NCBI GenBank assembly: GCA_019084025.1
Contig: JAHRBI010000008.1
Location: forward strand, 1 to 64,000
Length of the DNA: 64,000 nt
Source: Burkholderiaceae bacterium DAT-1
GTDB taxonomy: Bacteria; Pseudomonadota; Gammaproteobacteria; Burkholderiales; Chitinimonadaceae
Direction: 5' to 3'
The notes beneath the pieces are model-generated. The model had not been told where the DNA came from. It did no database searches and saw only the letters and a program-made list of their open reading frames with translations. The position numbers were made by a program, and so were the translations under genes. This document shows positions 24,854 through 35,743 of this stretch, in pieces (position 1 is the stretch's first letter; every line of letters begins with the position of its first letter).

Positions 24854-27800
24854 GGTACTGTCTTTATCAAAATATTACGCCAGTTAAGAATTGGCTGTTC
24901 AATGGTCCTCCAAATATTTCCAGACTGAACACCGACTTTTAAGGCAACTCCCTTCGCATTAGCTGCATATGTCGCAGAAGCCGCCTTCCACATCCAGTAA
25001 GGTACTTTACTTCCAAATTGATTCATAAGGGAACCAATTGGAGTAGACTCCAATGATCTGCCCAAACTCATTGCTCTTTCCAAATTCCCACTTCCAGACC
25101 AAAAAACCGAATTTGCGCCGCCATTTAAGCCTGCAGACCAATTGGTACCGACACCCCAAACATATCCAGTCGCCTTCGCACCTTTGTAAACTCCGGAACT
25201 AGAATCGACCCCACCAATATCGAAATACTTACGTGCGTCAGCAGTTGAGAACGTTCCAAAAGTTAAAACACTAGAAACACCATCACCAAACCCCCCTGCG
25301 GCATCTACCACCCCCTGTGGAAGTGGCACCGCCATTGCAAACTTTTCCAAAGTTGATGGGCCTTCTAAATGCCCCTCAGCATTATACGCCCGATCAAACG
25401 CCGCCACGATCGCTCCATTGGCAAACTTGCCGCCAGCAATCACTGACGCCGTGCCACCCAGTACCGCAGCGGCAGACACTCGAGCGCTACTTGCCAGAAA
25501 TCCAGTGTCACCTCGCATAATGCCATCAATCTTCGGCGCCAACGCAGACGACAATCCACCAGCAAACGCACCACTAAAAAAGCTGTCACCCGCCAAATCC
25601 GACTGAACCCCGCCCACTAGCGCATGCAAGGCTATATTTTCAAACGATCCCGCGACCGTACTTCCTCCAATAGCCTGATTCACATAGGCAAATGTACCCG
25701 CCTGAATCCCGCCCTGAACCGCATCCCCACCACTCGCACCATGGGCGCGTGCATTGTCATAACTGAATCTAGCAGCGCAGACAGGTGCAGCACCACCACA
25801 TGCCATAGAAGCAAGGGTGACCAATATCTGACCTGTCGATTCAGAAACATGCGACAAAATGTCACGCGCCAGATACGACCCGGTGATCGTCCCAAAGAAC
25901 CGATTCAACCCACTATTGTTATACGAGAACCCCGTCGGATCGGTGTAAATCAGCGGATTGTTCGCCACATAGCTATAGCCGTTATAACTCTGCCAGTTGC
26001 CCGCATCCGAAATCACCGGATCCGCGCCCATAAAGCGCGCCAGCATCGGATCGTACACCCGGCCATTCATATTGATCAGGCCAAGACTTTCGATTTCCTC
26101 GTGGCCAGTGTAGCCACGACGGGTGACGGTCGCGCCTTCTTCCACGATCCGCTTGCCCCAGGCATCGTAACGATAGCGCGCCAGAATGCTGCCCTTGGCA
26201 TCGCTCACCGCCACCACTGAGCCCAGCATATCGGTATGCATCCAGCGGGTCGTGTCCTGCGTACCACTGACTTCGATCACCGCCACACTATGGCCCGCAG
26301 CCGAGACATATACCTTGTCGGTGGTTTTGCTGCCGTCAATTTCGCGTTGCCAGCCATGCCCCAGATCCAGACGCGGATTAATGGTCAGCGTGACCTTGCT
26401 GTTATCGGTTTCCTTCACGCGTCCGTAATCCACGTCGTAGAGGAAATCGACCGAATGACCGTTGCCGGTCATGTTCTTCGGCTGATTGAAGCTGTACCAA
26501 GAATAGGTATTGCCGCCCTTGCCTGTGAGCATATTGCCCGATGCATCGTAGGAATAGCCGTACAACTTGCTACCCTTGGCATCCTGTATTTCAGTAACCG
26601 CATCCGGATGCGATGTATCCCCATAGATGTAGCTACCCACATCGGATTTAGACAGAATCCGGCCATTGCCACTGCCACTCTGATCACTACAGGTCGCGTC
26701 GTAACAGATGGTCTGGACCGTCGTCCCCATCGTCACTTTGTTAAGGCGGTTCAGCTTGTCGTAGCCATACAGCATGGAAGCGGCTACGCCACCAGAATCT
26801 GTCTTGCTGGTCAGTCGGCCCACATCGTCGTAATCATAGGTCTGGCTTACGCCTTTGATATTGGCCGAGGTAAGGGCATCGACGCTGATCAGGCGGTCAC
26901 TCTGGGCGTCGTAGCCATTGGTGATCGACATGCCGTTGCCGTAGGCTTCCTTGGTCCATCGACCGGCCGCATCAGTTTCCTTGCCTTCCCAGATATAGCC
27001 ATCCTTGCGCCAGATACCCTTCAGTTGCCCGCGATCGTTATACACATGACGCAGACGGATATTACCCGGATAGGTCACCGCGAAAGCGCGATTGGCGCCA
27101 TCGTATTCGGACGATACGGTGTAGGCATTGCTTGCATCCAGACGAGTTGTACCGGAGCTCACACGCCCAATCGCATCGTATACCACCTCGCGTTGATAGC
27201 CATTGTCCGCAGCGGTGTAGCAGAGTGCGCCAATCCAGCCGGATTGACTGCAATCTGGTGCTGCCAGTTTGGCCAAGGTCTTTGTTGTTGTCGCAGCAGG
27301 TTTGTCGTACACCCAGCTTGCGGTCATATCGACATCGACACGCTTGATCATCCGGCCCAAGAGATCGTACTCGTAGGTCGTATCCTGCTTGCGTGCATTG
27401 GTCTTTTTAACTACCTGCCCCAGCGCGTTATATACGCTAGTTCCTACTCCCAGATTTGGATCAGTATGCTTCGTCACACGACCCAGCAAGTCCACCTCAT
27501 TGATATTGGCACTACTGGTCAACACATTGCCTTGTGCATCTGCGGCACCCATCTTGACCAGATTGCCTTGAACATCGTATTCGTAGCCCAATACGTTGTT
27601 GCCGTTATCAACGACCTTCACCAACTTCCCAATCAGATTCTTGGTTTCCTTGCGAACCTGTTTCAGCGCATTGGTTGTTGTCGTGCTAAAGCCATCGTAA
27701 GCGATGCCATCACACACTTCGCCCGAATGTTCCAAACGGCATGCCTTGTATGCACGTCCCATATAGTCGTAATAGGTCGTTAGTGCATATTTGACGCTCG

Positions 27801-30800
27801 CATCCCCACGACGATATGGACGTGTGCGGCGATACTCCTGTCCGGCGCTTGTATAGTCGACGTCTACAAATACAGATTTGCCGTTCAAGTCTCGAGTATG
27901 CGTCCGCAGCAAGCGGCCAGCCGCATCGTAATAGCTGTAAACCGGATAGCCCCCCGTTGACACAGCAACCGCAAAAGTCTTTGCACGGCTGGGGCATACA
28001 TGACCGCTATCTTCACCGGTCATGGCAATGCCACCCGTCCCCGGCGTATCGCCAAAGGTTGTACATGCGAGCGAGCGCTTTTCGGTTTTGGTCTGATTGC
28101 TGGTGCCGTAGGCCTGATACTCGGTGATCACCTGACCAAATGCATCATATTCCCACTTTGTTTTAAGCCCGTTCGGCCCGGTCAGCGTCGACGGCAACCC
28201 CAGATCCGTGTACGTCTTTGTTTCCGTATGCTTGAGTGCATTTTCGGTTGTTTCAACAAACCGTCCGGTTTTTTCATACGTCACTTTGCTGCTGAAACTC
28301 GTAAACGGATTCGCTGCCTTGCTATCCCCGCTCACTGTACTGGACTGACGATTCCCCCATTGGTCATATGCATATTTGGTGGTTTTCATGTAGTCCGGTT
28401 GATTAGGCTCAACCGTCTCTGACTCCAAAAGACCATCTGCAGCACGATAGGAGAATGATGATTCACGAATCACACTCTTTCCGCCCGACTCGTGTGTCAC
28501 CTTCGTGTTCGTTAAACGAGCCAAGTACCAGCTCGACTCGTTGTCGTAGTAAGTGTTCACCGTAGTGGTTTTGTAAGTCTTGCTCAATCCAGAAACAGGA
28601 TCATTTCCTGTTGTTTGAACCGTAATCGTGGTCGGATTACCGCAATTCTTGTTTGGGCCGCATGATGATGCCCCCTTTTCCACCGCGCCGTATTCGGTCT
28701 TGGTTTCCACAGTACTCAGCAGAGTTGAGGACGTCGAATCCGGGTCATAATTTTTGGCAATACTGCTCGAGACATAAGGGAAAAAGGTTCGCTTGCTGCC
28801 AGCGGCGACCGGCAGATCCTTGGCTTCGCTACCATTGAGCAGATCGAATACATTAGTCGTTTCACTAACTTTGACATCAACGCCATTTTTGCGAACGTAA
28901 CCGATTTGCGAATCGAGCATGCCTGCATATGGCCAATCTGTACGGAACTGCATGGTACTGCTACGTGTGATATCCCCTGTAATGGCAGTCACCGTGCGGC
29001 TAGTATAGGTCGGCGGCGCGCCACCCTCCATATTGGTTACCAATCCGGCGTAGGTATATTGCTGCGTGGTCACACCGCCTGCTGACAAGCCATTCTCGAT
29101 CTCCAGCGCACTCACGACAGGAACGGGCGAATCGACTTCACGTTTTGGATACACCGGCCGTGTTGACGGGCGTGTATATACCGTTGAATCAGTTCCAGAT
29201 TTATACGTAAATTTGGCCGACAGCAGGCTATTATCAACGGCCTTTATGCGATCACGATAGGGAGCCGCACCTAGACGTAACTCCCACGTAAGAGGGTCAT
29301 AATTACCGTAGCATTTCTTAGTGTTGTCCGCACAGCGATAACGGATGAAGTCTGTGGAACCATCACCGTTGTAGTCGCCCATGCGAACATCATTATCACT
29401 TTCCCACAGACCTCCATTGACAACCTTGCAGTTCCAGTCGCTACCTGTGCCAGAACAAACAGCCCACTTGCCTTCATCAATGTACATTGCAAAGTCAGCC
29501 AAGCCGTCGCCATTGAAATCCGCAATTTTTCCTTTAAATAGATTGTCAAAATTGAGGTTAACCGGAATTTTGATATCTTGCCCAAGCAGCTTTCCATCCC
29601 GCCAATAGCTGGTTTCGCCTTTCAATTTAAACTCAGCACATTTAAATGCCCGCTTTCCGCTTCTAATGTCGCCAGTATTTAGGCAGTAAGCAGCCTGAAC
29701 AGGCCTCGTATTCCCATCTTCATTAATCGCAATTTTTCTATAATTTGTGCCAAAAATCAAAATATCAGGAAGGCCATCTCCATTCACATCAGCCACATGT
29801 GGAATAAAAGCACCAGGTGAAGCGTAATCTTCAATATTGAGATCTAAGTTGGAAAGATCAACATCCGAATCAATAAATCCTTTATCGGAGGCAAGTAAAA
29901 GACGTTTTACGAACCCTGTCGTGATGGGTGTACCATTTTCGTCGATTGATACTTGTGGCTCGATATACAACATATCTGATCGACCATCACCATTAAATTC
30001 AGCAATCGTATACTTACCTGTTGAACTAGGATTTTCAGGTGAATTAAATATCACCGCATGATCTTTCGACGAAAGAACAGAAGCTCCATTTGTACTGGAA
30101 CTATTGGGCGTGGTCAGTTTTGTGGCGATCCCATTTGCTATCATTGCTCCAAATACCGATGCGGCCAATTTGGGTGGCAATGCTGTATCCCATTTATCGC
30201 ACGCTAATTTTTCAGTTCCCTCTTTGCGAATGCCTGTATATGCACAAACATATTTTCCATGAATATAATCGAGACGCCCGTCTCCATTGAAATCCCCAGG
30301 CACAAACGGGGATTGATGATCAACCTCAGGTTCGGCATCCAGCGTTTTGCAATCAAACTCTCCATCCCCTTTTGAGAGACAAACCGCCAGAGTTTCTTTA
30401 GACGAAGCATAATCCGTCATCCGGTGGGCAATATCGGTCATCCCATCGCCATTGAAATCTCCGACAATATCCGGTTCGCCCCATGTCGCAGTGATGGTTT
30501 TACACGAAAAGTTATCCTCGCCTTTCAAACAAATAACCTGGCCACCTTCTTTTTGATCATTCTTATACGAAAGCAAGTCTGTTTTACCATCTCCGTTGAA
30601 GTCCCCTTCAAAAAAATGCTTTTTATTTGAAAGGTCTCCCCCCGTAAACACCCTTCCATTAAATGCAGACGGCATACTAAAGAAGTCACCAGCTCCACCA
30701 CTTGCAGAATCCCAAGAGAAGGTCAGCGGCTTGGTACACTCGGCACCTGATTCACCCACACATCGCTGGATCGATTGCAGCAAGCTCCGATTGTTTACTT

Positions 30801-33800
30801 GACTAGTGCCATAGGCTGTATCGTATTGGTATTGTTTTTTACTATCGATCCAGACTTCGATGTTTTTAAGCAATTTCGATGCAGTGATCTTTGAACCCAC
30901 CGCATATGCCACACTTGCATCATTACGGGTGCTGTACACAAACTTCACTTCATTTACAGCTGTTGTAACCGGCGTAGTCGTAGCATTTTCCGCATATTTA
31001 ATGCTGGCGATGTTCATTTCGCCGCTGGCAAAATCATTGGTATACGCGAACTTGATCGTATTCCCGACTACATCAGCAATCGAGCTCTGAGCCCAGACCA
31101 GAACTTCGGCTTTATCTGAAGCCTTGGCATTACCCAGCAAACGGGACTCAGTAGTTCCACCATATGTAAACACCAAACCGCTCTTGGTCCATACCTTGAA
31201 ATACTGCGGACCCGTTCCTGATGTGCCATAGGAGACAATTTTGCTAAAAGACTCAGAGTAAGTGCGATACTCAGTGCCCTCTGCCCCGTAGGTATCCCCC
31301 TTCACCATGACCAGACGCTGACCATCCAGGCAGAACCGATCCTCTGCTGTATGTGTTACAGCACGGCGCACACCATCAATATTGATTTGACGTGGACAAC
31401 GGGTAATCGAGGATAGACCACTAATACCCCAACCAATCCCGAGTGGGCCATAACCGCCCTGGCTATCATAGGTCAATCCCAGCGTTGGTTTAACGCCACC
31501 CGAGCCAATGGGTAATCCAATATCAACACCAAATGTCGCCGCTCCTCGCGAAGACACATCGGCCGTCAGCGGTAAAACACGCAAAGGGCTACCTGTCTCA
31601 AGCACAATCTGTTTACTTGGATCAGAAATAACAGGTTGCGCAGGTTCTGTTCCACCACTGCTTGATGATGAAGTAACCACCACATTCATCACCGGTGAAG
31701 TAGTCAGCACTTTATCCGCGCCGTCCAACGCCATCGCAGTAACTTGATAGGTGCCCGCCGCCAGATTGCTCACACCAAAGGTATAGCTGCCGTTTGAACC
31801 TGTCGACTTGCCACTGGCTTTAATGTCCTTACCCTGCGCTAATTCAACTTTTACACTGCCAATGCTGCCAATGGACGTACCCGTGGCATTGATTTGCAAA
31901 TTAAAGGTTGCTGGTGCTGTGAGAGTGGATGTCAGCGGAACGACATTCAAATTAATGCCTCCGCCTGAAATGACATAGAACGAAATGGGTGCGGATACGA
32001 TGGTCGTGACAGTACCATCCGCAAGTCGGATATCCGCCATGGTCTTGGCCGAGTATGTTCCTTCAGAAAGAACCATCTGTGTGCTATAGAACCCTGCCCC
32101 CAGGCTACTATCTGCCTGAGCGGTGATCGCCGCTTGCGTCCCCACTTGCATGCGCACCGCCGTCACGGTGGCACCTGCCGGTACCCCGCCCACTTGCGTG
32201 CTCATGAACACATTGCCGCCGCCATAGGTCTGCCCATTTTTCGGGGTGCTGAAACCAATGGTGGCCCCTGCCGTCAGCTGGCAGTTACCGGTACACGGCA
32301 GGTTCGGGCTGGCACCCGTGGCAGTGGCAACCGGCACCGCTTGCACATACACCGTCGCTGCGTTGTAGCCCGTCAGGCTCGTCAATTCGTGCTTGAAGTA
32401 ATGGCCCAGCGCATCGCCACAGGCTGTAACGATATTGGCGGTCGTGGTGCTGGTGGAGACATCGTTGCTTAAGGCGCTGGCCGTTCCTGCACCCGTCGCG
32501 GTCGCGTTGGCATCCGGCTGCGCGCCGACAAACACTTTGTAGCCAATCGCCTTGTTTTGCCCGGCCTGACACACCCAGCCTTCGACAAAGGTCTTGCCGT
32601 CGGCACTGATGTAGACACCCGACACTTCACCCTTGATGCCGGGCGCGCCGGCGATTGTGGTCAGGGTTTCCGTTTTGGTGGCCGTGCCGCCCACACCCTT
32701 GGCGGTCCACGTACAGCTGGAGGGATAACCGACCCACTCTGCTTTCGCAGTATCGGTGACGGATCCACTGGTGGCCAGTTGCAAACCGCTCACCTGATAG
32801 CCCGTGCCTGTTGTCGTACAGTCGAGCGTCACCGAATCTGCGTCGGTCGTCGACCACGCGCTGGTGTAGCTGTAGTTGGACAGCATGGTGCTCGGGATTC
32901 GGGTGACTTGTATGGTCGGCTTTTGCGCGACCTTTACCTTGATGTCCGGACTGATCGCCACGCCATTGAAATCATCCCACACCTTGATGCTCAGGGTGTG
33001 ATCGCCGCCTGTTAATACCGGCGACACGATGCTGAATGCGTAGACCTGATTTTGCACGCCGCTACCACTTTGCGGGTATTCCTTGCCATCCACGAACAGG
33101 CTGAGCTTGCTAATGCGACCCAGAGACTCGCTGGCAGTGCCCTTGATGGTAACCGTACCCGATTGTGTCAGCACGGTATTGTTGGCCGGTTCGCTCACCG
33201 AGACCTGTGGCTGCGCGGAAATCGTGACCTTCACATCAGGAGAGCGTGCTTGCTGTCCAGCCTCATCCTTGATCGCTACAAAGAACGTATAGTTACCCGG
33301 AACAAATGTGCTGGTACTCACACTTAGCAAGGGGTTGCCGGCAAAGTCATACGAGGATGGATTGCCGAGGAATTGGTCTTGTCCGCTGGGGCCACTTGCA
33401 AAGAAGCGAATATCACCCGACCCGGATTGTCTGACCGATGCTGACAAATTGATGGTGTCGGGACGCGTATACGCTGCGTTCGCCGTTGGCTTACTCAGAC
33501 TAATCGAGGGTACAACAGCAATATAACTAGACACTTGTCTGCGAAGGCTGCGACCCACGTTCCCGAGGCTATCTGTCGCCCAAACCTCTACAAAGTGCGA
33601 TCCCACTGGCATCGACCAAGAGGCATTCAAGGTTGCATTACTGGTGGTGTAACTGATGACATCATCGACCACCAGTTCCAGTTTCGCGATCGTGGCACCA
33701 CTTTGAGACGCTGATGCACTCAGAGCAAAGCTCACCGCACTGGTTCCGGCCACGACATAACGTGTCGAATTGGGAATATCCAGCGTCACCACTGGCTTAC

Positions 33801-35655
33801 CCGCCACCGTCACCGTGGATTTCCCGCTCGAGCCCATCAGGTTCTGGCTATCCCATGCCTGCACTTCCAGGGTGTGGTTGCCTACGGCTAAATCCGTCAC
33901 CGAGAACGAATACGGCGAGGGCTGCCCCATGCTGCCAGCTATATCCTGAGTGGCATAAACAGTCCCATCGACCAGCAATGACGTCTTGACGATGCGAACA
34001 ACGCTAGGCGTCGCCTTCCCGGAGACTGTGATATTTCTGGCGATCGTCGCGTTGTTTGACGGACTATCCAGGCTGACTGAAGGTGCACTTGGTGCCCTGG
34101 TGACCGTTACCGGAATTTTGGTTGAAACGGCGGTTCCGCCAAAGCTGTCCGTTGTCGTCAACCAGATTTGATGCTGGCCTTCGGACAAGGCAACCGTTGT
34201 CGAGACTGCGGCGCTGGGTGTACTGTTCACCACGCTACCATCCACAACCACTTGGATCTGGGTAATGGAGGAGCCGCAACCCGGGGCCGATGCATTGCCC
34301 GTTACTGACAATGAGACAGTCGCGTTGCCATTGGCGACCTGTAGCGTTTTATTCGCATCAGGCACTGAGATCGATACGCCAGGCAAGCCAGGAGCAACCG
34401 TCGAAAATGACTCATTTGAATAGATCGTGCCGCCCGGTCCTGAAACTGTCCAGGTACACGAAGATGGATAGCCCACCCACGCCGCACTGGCGGTATCAGT
34501 CACTTTGCCCGACGTAGGCAAACTGAGGTTGCTGACGGAATACCCGCCCCCTGAAGCAGTACAACTCAAGCTCACTGACGAGGCATTGGTACTCGACCAA
34601 GTGCTGGTGTATTGCCCACACGCTGTCAACGTTGTAGGGGTTCGATTCGCAGAGAACGTCGGCAACGGCAGTGGCGTCAACGTGATGGTTGTTAAGCTTG
34701 AGGCACTTTGACCAAAGTCATCGGTCACCACAACATTAATGCGATATGTCCCAGCAGCCAGTCCGCCAACGCTCACACTGTATGGTGCGCTGCTTGACTG
34801 TCCTAACACCGCACCGGTATCCGCATTGAAATATTTAACCGTCAGCGGGCGATTGTTCGGGTTACTCACGTTGGCCGACAGCTGCAGCGTCGACCCCATC
34901 TGCGACGTTGCAGATGTCTGGGATACGCCGGGGACTTGTGGGTAGGTCACCAGGTTTTCAACAAACTGGGTCGATCCGCCCGGTCCCGTTGCGGTGTACA
35001 CGCATCGGGACGGATAGCCAATCCATTCATCGGGCGTCGATGGCGCGTCCCACTTACCATCCCCAGGTGGCAAGGAACCTGTTCCACTGTACCCGGTACC
35101 TGAAGCGGTACAATTAAAGGTGATGGAAGTGGCGTTCGTACTATGCCATTCTGATGACCATGACCGTCCCGCCACCAAAGGCGCGGGATAGCGACTTGCT
35201 GTAAAAGTTGGTGGCGGTGAAACCGGCGAAGAGACCGTAATCGTCGTCACGGCAGATCCTGCCCGCGCGCCATTCATGGTGACGACTTCGGCATGTACGT
35301 TATAAGTACCTTGGCCCAGATTACTGAGCGTGCTTTGCCAAGGCGCACCGCCGAGAATCTGGTGGACATTCCCATTAACAACAATGGCAACGCTATCAAC
35401 CGGATCAAAGCCGTCGTTATCGTAAGCCGGTGTCGGGTTGGCCGTCAGCGTGATCGTCGCCGGCGCCGTGGCCGTTGTCGCCGATGCGCGCAAAGACACC
35501 GTTGGATTAGTGAGCTTACTGCCGCCAATTGCCTGCACATCCGCCACTGGCATCAGCGCAGGGGCGACCACAGCCAGCACCCCACCCATCAATACCGCAC
35601 GGACAGCGCCTACAAACGACGCCCCACTCTTCCACCCCAACAGCTTGCGCAACAT
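24850..35655 (-). CDS. Giant secreted SpvB/RHS polymorphic toxin 1 (3601 residues)
   Basis: The protein begins with a Sec signal peptide (MLRKLLGW, hydrophobic core, cut near AQA/DVQA at 37-42). Residues 50-1340 are a stalk of Ig/cadherin-like and Cys-pair domains, with three Cys-pair units near 148-228, 335-418 and 915-1001. An SpvB/TcdB-type N-terminal domain (TFGVDIGLPIGSGG, LGIGWGISGLSSITRCPR) begins near 1355. FG-GAP calcium-binding repeats (DFNGDGKTD, DFNGDGLAD) occupy about 1680-2120. Tyr-Asp RHS repeats run from about 2500 to 3130, the core closure from 3138 to 3245, the pretoxin region to 3428, then a tip of about 170 residues (VFWSGSGN, TPIGSLM, IWRTIEQPILNW). The tip motifs recall other polymorphic toxins from memory, but I assign no activity. 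Immunity lies directly downstream. Confidence 0.92.
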   Translation of the reverse strand: MLRKLLGWKSGASFVGAVRAVLMGGVLAVVAPALMPVADVQAIGGSKLTNPTVSLRASATTATAPATITLTANPTPAYDNDGFDPVDSVAIVVNGNVHQILGGAPWQSTLSNLGQGTYNVHAEVVTMNGARAGSAVTTITVSSPVSPPPTFTASRYPAPLVAGRSWSSEWHSTNATSITFNCTASGTGYSGTGSLPPGDGKWDAPSTPDEWIGYPSRCVYTATGPGGSTQFVENLVTYPQVPGVSQTSATSQMGSTLQLSANVSNPNNRPLTVKYFNADTGAVLGQSSSAPYSVSVGGLAAGTYRINVVVTDDFGQSASSLTTITLTPLPLPTFSANRTPTTLTACGQYTSTWSSTNASSVSLSCTASGGGYSVSNLSLPTSGKVTDTASAAWVGYPSSCTWTVSGPGGTIYSNESFSTVAPGLPGVSISVPDANKTLQVANGNATVSLSVTGNASAPGCGSSITQIQVVVDGSVVNSTPSAAVSTTVALSEGQHQIWLTTTDSFGGTAVSTKIPVTVTRAPSAPSVSLDSPSNNATIARNITVSGKATPSVVRIVKTSLLVDGTVYATQDIAGSMGQPSPYSFSVTDLAVGNHTLEVQAWDSQNLMGSSGKSTVTVAGKPVVTLDIPNSTRYVVAGTSAVSFALSASASQSGATIAKLELVVDDVISYTTSNATLNASWSMPVGSHFVEVWATDSLGNVGRSLRRQVSSYIAVVPSISLSKPTANAAYTRPDTINLSASVRQSGSGDIRFFASGPSGQDQFLGNPSSYDFAGNPLLSVSTSTFVPGNYTFFVAIKDEAGQQARSPDVKVTISAQPQVSVSEPANNTVLTQSGTVTIKGTASESLGRISKLSLFVDGKEYPQSGSGVQNQVYAFSIVSPVLTGGDHTLSIKVWDDFNGVAISPDIKVKVAQKPTIQVTRIPSTMLSNYSYTSAWSTTDADSVTLDCTTTGTGYQVSGLQLATSGSVTDTAKAEWVGYPSSCTWTAKGVGGTATKTETLTTIAGAPGIKGEVSGVYISADGKTFVEGWVCQAGQNKAIGYKVFVGAQPDANATATGAGTASALSNDVSTSTTTANIVTACGDALGHYFKHELTSLTGYNAATVYVQAVPVATATGASPNLPCTGNCQLTAGATIGFSTPKNGQTYGGGNVFMSTQVGGVPAGATVTAVRMQVGTQAAITAQADSSLGAGFYSTQMVLSEGTYSAKTMADIRLADGTVTTIVSAPISFYVISGGGINLNVVPLTSTLTAPATFNLQINATGTSIGSIGSVKVELAQGKDIKASGKSTGSNGSYTFGVSNLAAGTYQVTAMALDGADKVLTTSPVMNVVVTSSSSSGGTEPAQPVISDPSKQIVLETGSPLRVLPLTADVSSRGAATFGVDIGLPIGSGGVKPTLGLTYDSQGGYGPLGIGWGISGLSSITRCPRQINIDGVRRAVTHTAEDRFCLDGQRLVMVKGDTYGAEGTEYRTYSESFSKIVSYGTSGTGPQYFKVWTKSGLVFTYGGTTESRLLGNAKASDKAEVLVWAQSSIADVVGNTIKFAYTNDFASGEMNIASIKYAENATTTPVTTAVNEVKFVYSTRNDASVAYAVGSKITASKLLKNIEVWIDSKKQYQYDTAYGTSQVNNRSLLQSIQRCVGESGAECTKPLTFSWDSASGGAGDFFSMPSAFNGRVFTGGDLSNKKHFFEGDFNGDGKTDLLSYKNDQKEGGQVICLKGEDNFSCKTITATWGEPDIVGDFNGDGMTDIAHRMTDYASSKETLAVCLSKGDGEFDCKTLDAEPEVDHQSPFVPGDFNGDGRLDYIHGKYVCAYTGIRKEGTEKLACDKWDTALPPKLAASVFGAMIANGIATKLTTPNSSSTNGASVLSSKDHAVIFNSPENPSSTGKYTIAEFNGDGRSDMLYIEPQVSIDENGTPITTGFVKRLLLASDKGFIDSDVDLSNLDLNIEDYASPGAFIPHVADVNGDGLPDILIFGTNYRKIAINEDGNTRPVQAAYCLNTGDIRSGKRAFKCAEFKLKGETSYWRDGKLLGQDIKIPVNLNFDNLFKGKIADFNGDGLADFAMYIDEGKWAVCSGTGSDWNCKVVNGGLWESDNDVRMGDYNGDGSTDFIRYRCADNTKKCYGNYDPLTWELRLGAAPYRDRIKAVDNSLLSAKFTYKSGTDSTVYTRPSTRPVYPKREVDSPVPVVSALEIENGLSAGGVTTQQYTYAGLVTNMEGGAPPTYTSRTVTAITGDITRSSTMQFRTDWPYAGMLDSQIGYVRKNGVDVKVSETTNVFDLLNGSEAKDLPVAAGSKRTFFPYVSSSIAKNYDPDSTSSTLLSTVETKTEYGAVEKGASSCGPNKNCGNPTTITVQTTGNDPVSGLSKTYKTTTVNTYYDNESSWYLARLTNTKVTHESGGKSVIRESSFSYRAADGLLESETVEPNQPDYMKTTKYAYDQWGNRQSSTVSGDSKAANPFTSFSSKVTYEKTGRFVETTENALKHTETKTYTDLGLPSTLTGPNGLKTKWEYDAFGQVITEYQAYGTSNQTKTEKRSLACTTFGDTPGTGGIAMTGEDSGHVCPSRAKTFAVAVSTGGYPVYSYYDAAGRLLRTHTRDLNGKSVFVDVDYTSAGQEYRRTRPYRRGDASVKYALTTYYDYMGRAYKACRLEHSGEVCDGIAYDGFSTTTTNALKQVRKETKNLIGKLVKVVDNGNNVLGYEYDVQGNLVKMGAADAQGNVLTSSANINEVDLLGRVTKHTDPNLGVGTSVYNALGQVVKKTNARKQDTTYEYDLLGRMIKRVDVDMTASWVYDKPAATTTKTLAKLAAPDCSQSGWIGALCYTAADNGYQREVVYDAIGRVSSGTTRLDASNAYTVSSEYDGANRAFAVTYPGNIRLRHVYNDRGQLKGIWRKDGYIWEGKETDAAGRWTKEAYGNGMSITNGYDAQSDRLISVDALTSANIKGVSQTYDYDDVGRLTSKTDSGGVAASMLYGYDKLNRLNKVTMGTTVQTICYDATCSDQSGSGNGRILSKSDVGSYIYGDTSHPDAVTEIQDAKGSKLYGYSYDASGNMLTGKGGNTYSWYSFNQPKNMTGNGHSVDFLYDVDYGRVKETDNSKVTLTINPRLDLGHGWQREIDGSKTTDKVYVSAAGHSVAVIEVSGTQDTTRWMHTDMLGSVVAVSDAKGSILARYRYDAWGKRIVEEGATVTRRGYTGHEEIESLGLINMNGRVYDPMLARFMGADPVISDAGNWQSYNGYSYVANNPLIYTDPTGFSYNNSGLNRFFGTITGSYLARDILSHVSESTGQILVTLASMACGGAAPVCAARFSYDNARAHGASGGDAVQGGIQAGTFAYVNQAIGGSTVAGSFENIALHALVGGVQSDLAGDSFFSGAFAGGLSSALAPKIDGIMRGDTGFLASSARVSAAAVLGGTASVIAGGKFANGAIVAAFDRAYNAEGHLEGPSTLEKFAMAVPLPQGVVDAAGGFGDGVSSVLTFGTFSTADARKYFDIGGVDSSSGVYKGAKATGYVWGVGTNWSAGLNGGANSVFWSGSGNLERAMSLGRSLESTPIGSLMNQFGSKVPYWMWKAASATYAANAKGVALKVGVQSGNIWRTIEQPILNWRNILIKTVP
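25369..27312 (-). repeat. RHS core direct repeat, copy 1 (1944 bp)
   Basis: Partner of 22464-24407, same strand, same length. It covers the last RHS repeats, core closure and pretoxin region of the full-length gene and stops at the tip junction. Confidence 0.85.
32095..32640. repeat. Inverted-repeat partner inside giant gene 1
   Basis: The stalk-encoding segment GVYISADGKTFVEGWVCQ through AITAQADSSLGAGFYST is nearly identical to 54415-54965 of the second giant gene on the other strand. Weaker similarity extends on both sides through most of the stalk. Together they form long inverted repeats flanking the secretion and replication genes. Confidence 0.8.
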
Positions 35656-35692
35656 TGGCTTACCTGAATCTGAATGTATTTATTGGATACTC

Positions 35693-35727
35693 GTCCGACC
35701 ACGCGTCCACAGGACCCACTACCGGAC
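35693..35727 (-). promoter_or_regulatory. Leader hairpin of giant RHS 1
   Basis: In the minus-strand leader, GTCCG and CGGAC pair with an inner GTCC/GGAC stem around an internal loop. The hairpin occupies the same position relative to promoter and start codon as the perfect 11-bp stem before the second giant gene. Confidence 0.5.
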
Positions 35728-35743
35728 TTTTACAAGGGGCGCG

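Noticed and set aside
26236-27783. 515-codon plus-strand open frame opposite giant RHS 1
   Set aside because: It is the antisense of repetitive Tyr-Asp repeats; residues are low-complexity mirror patterns and a matching frame appears opposite the orphan RHS at 23196-24608. No ribosome binding site or family match.
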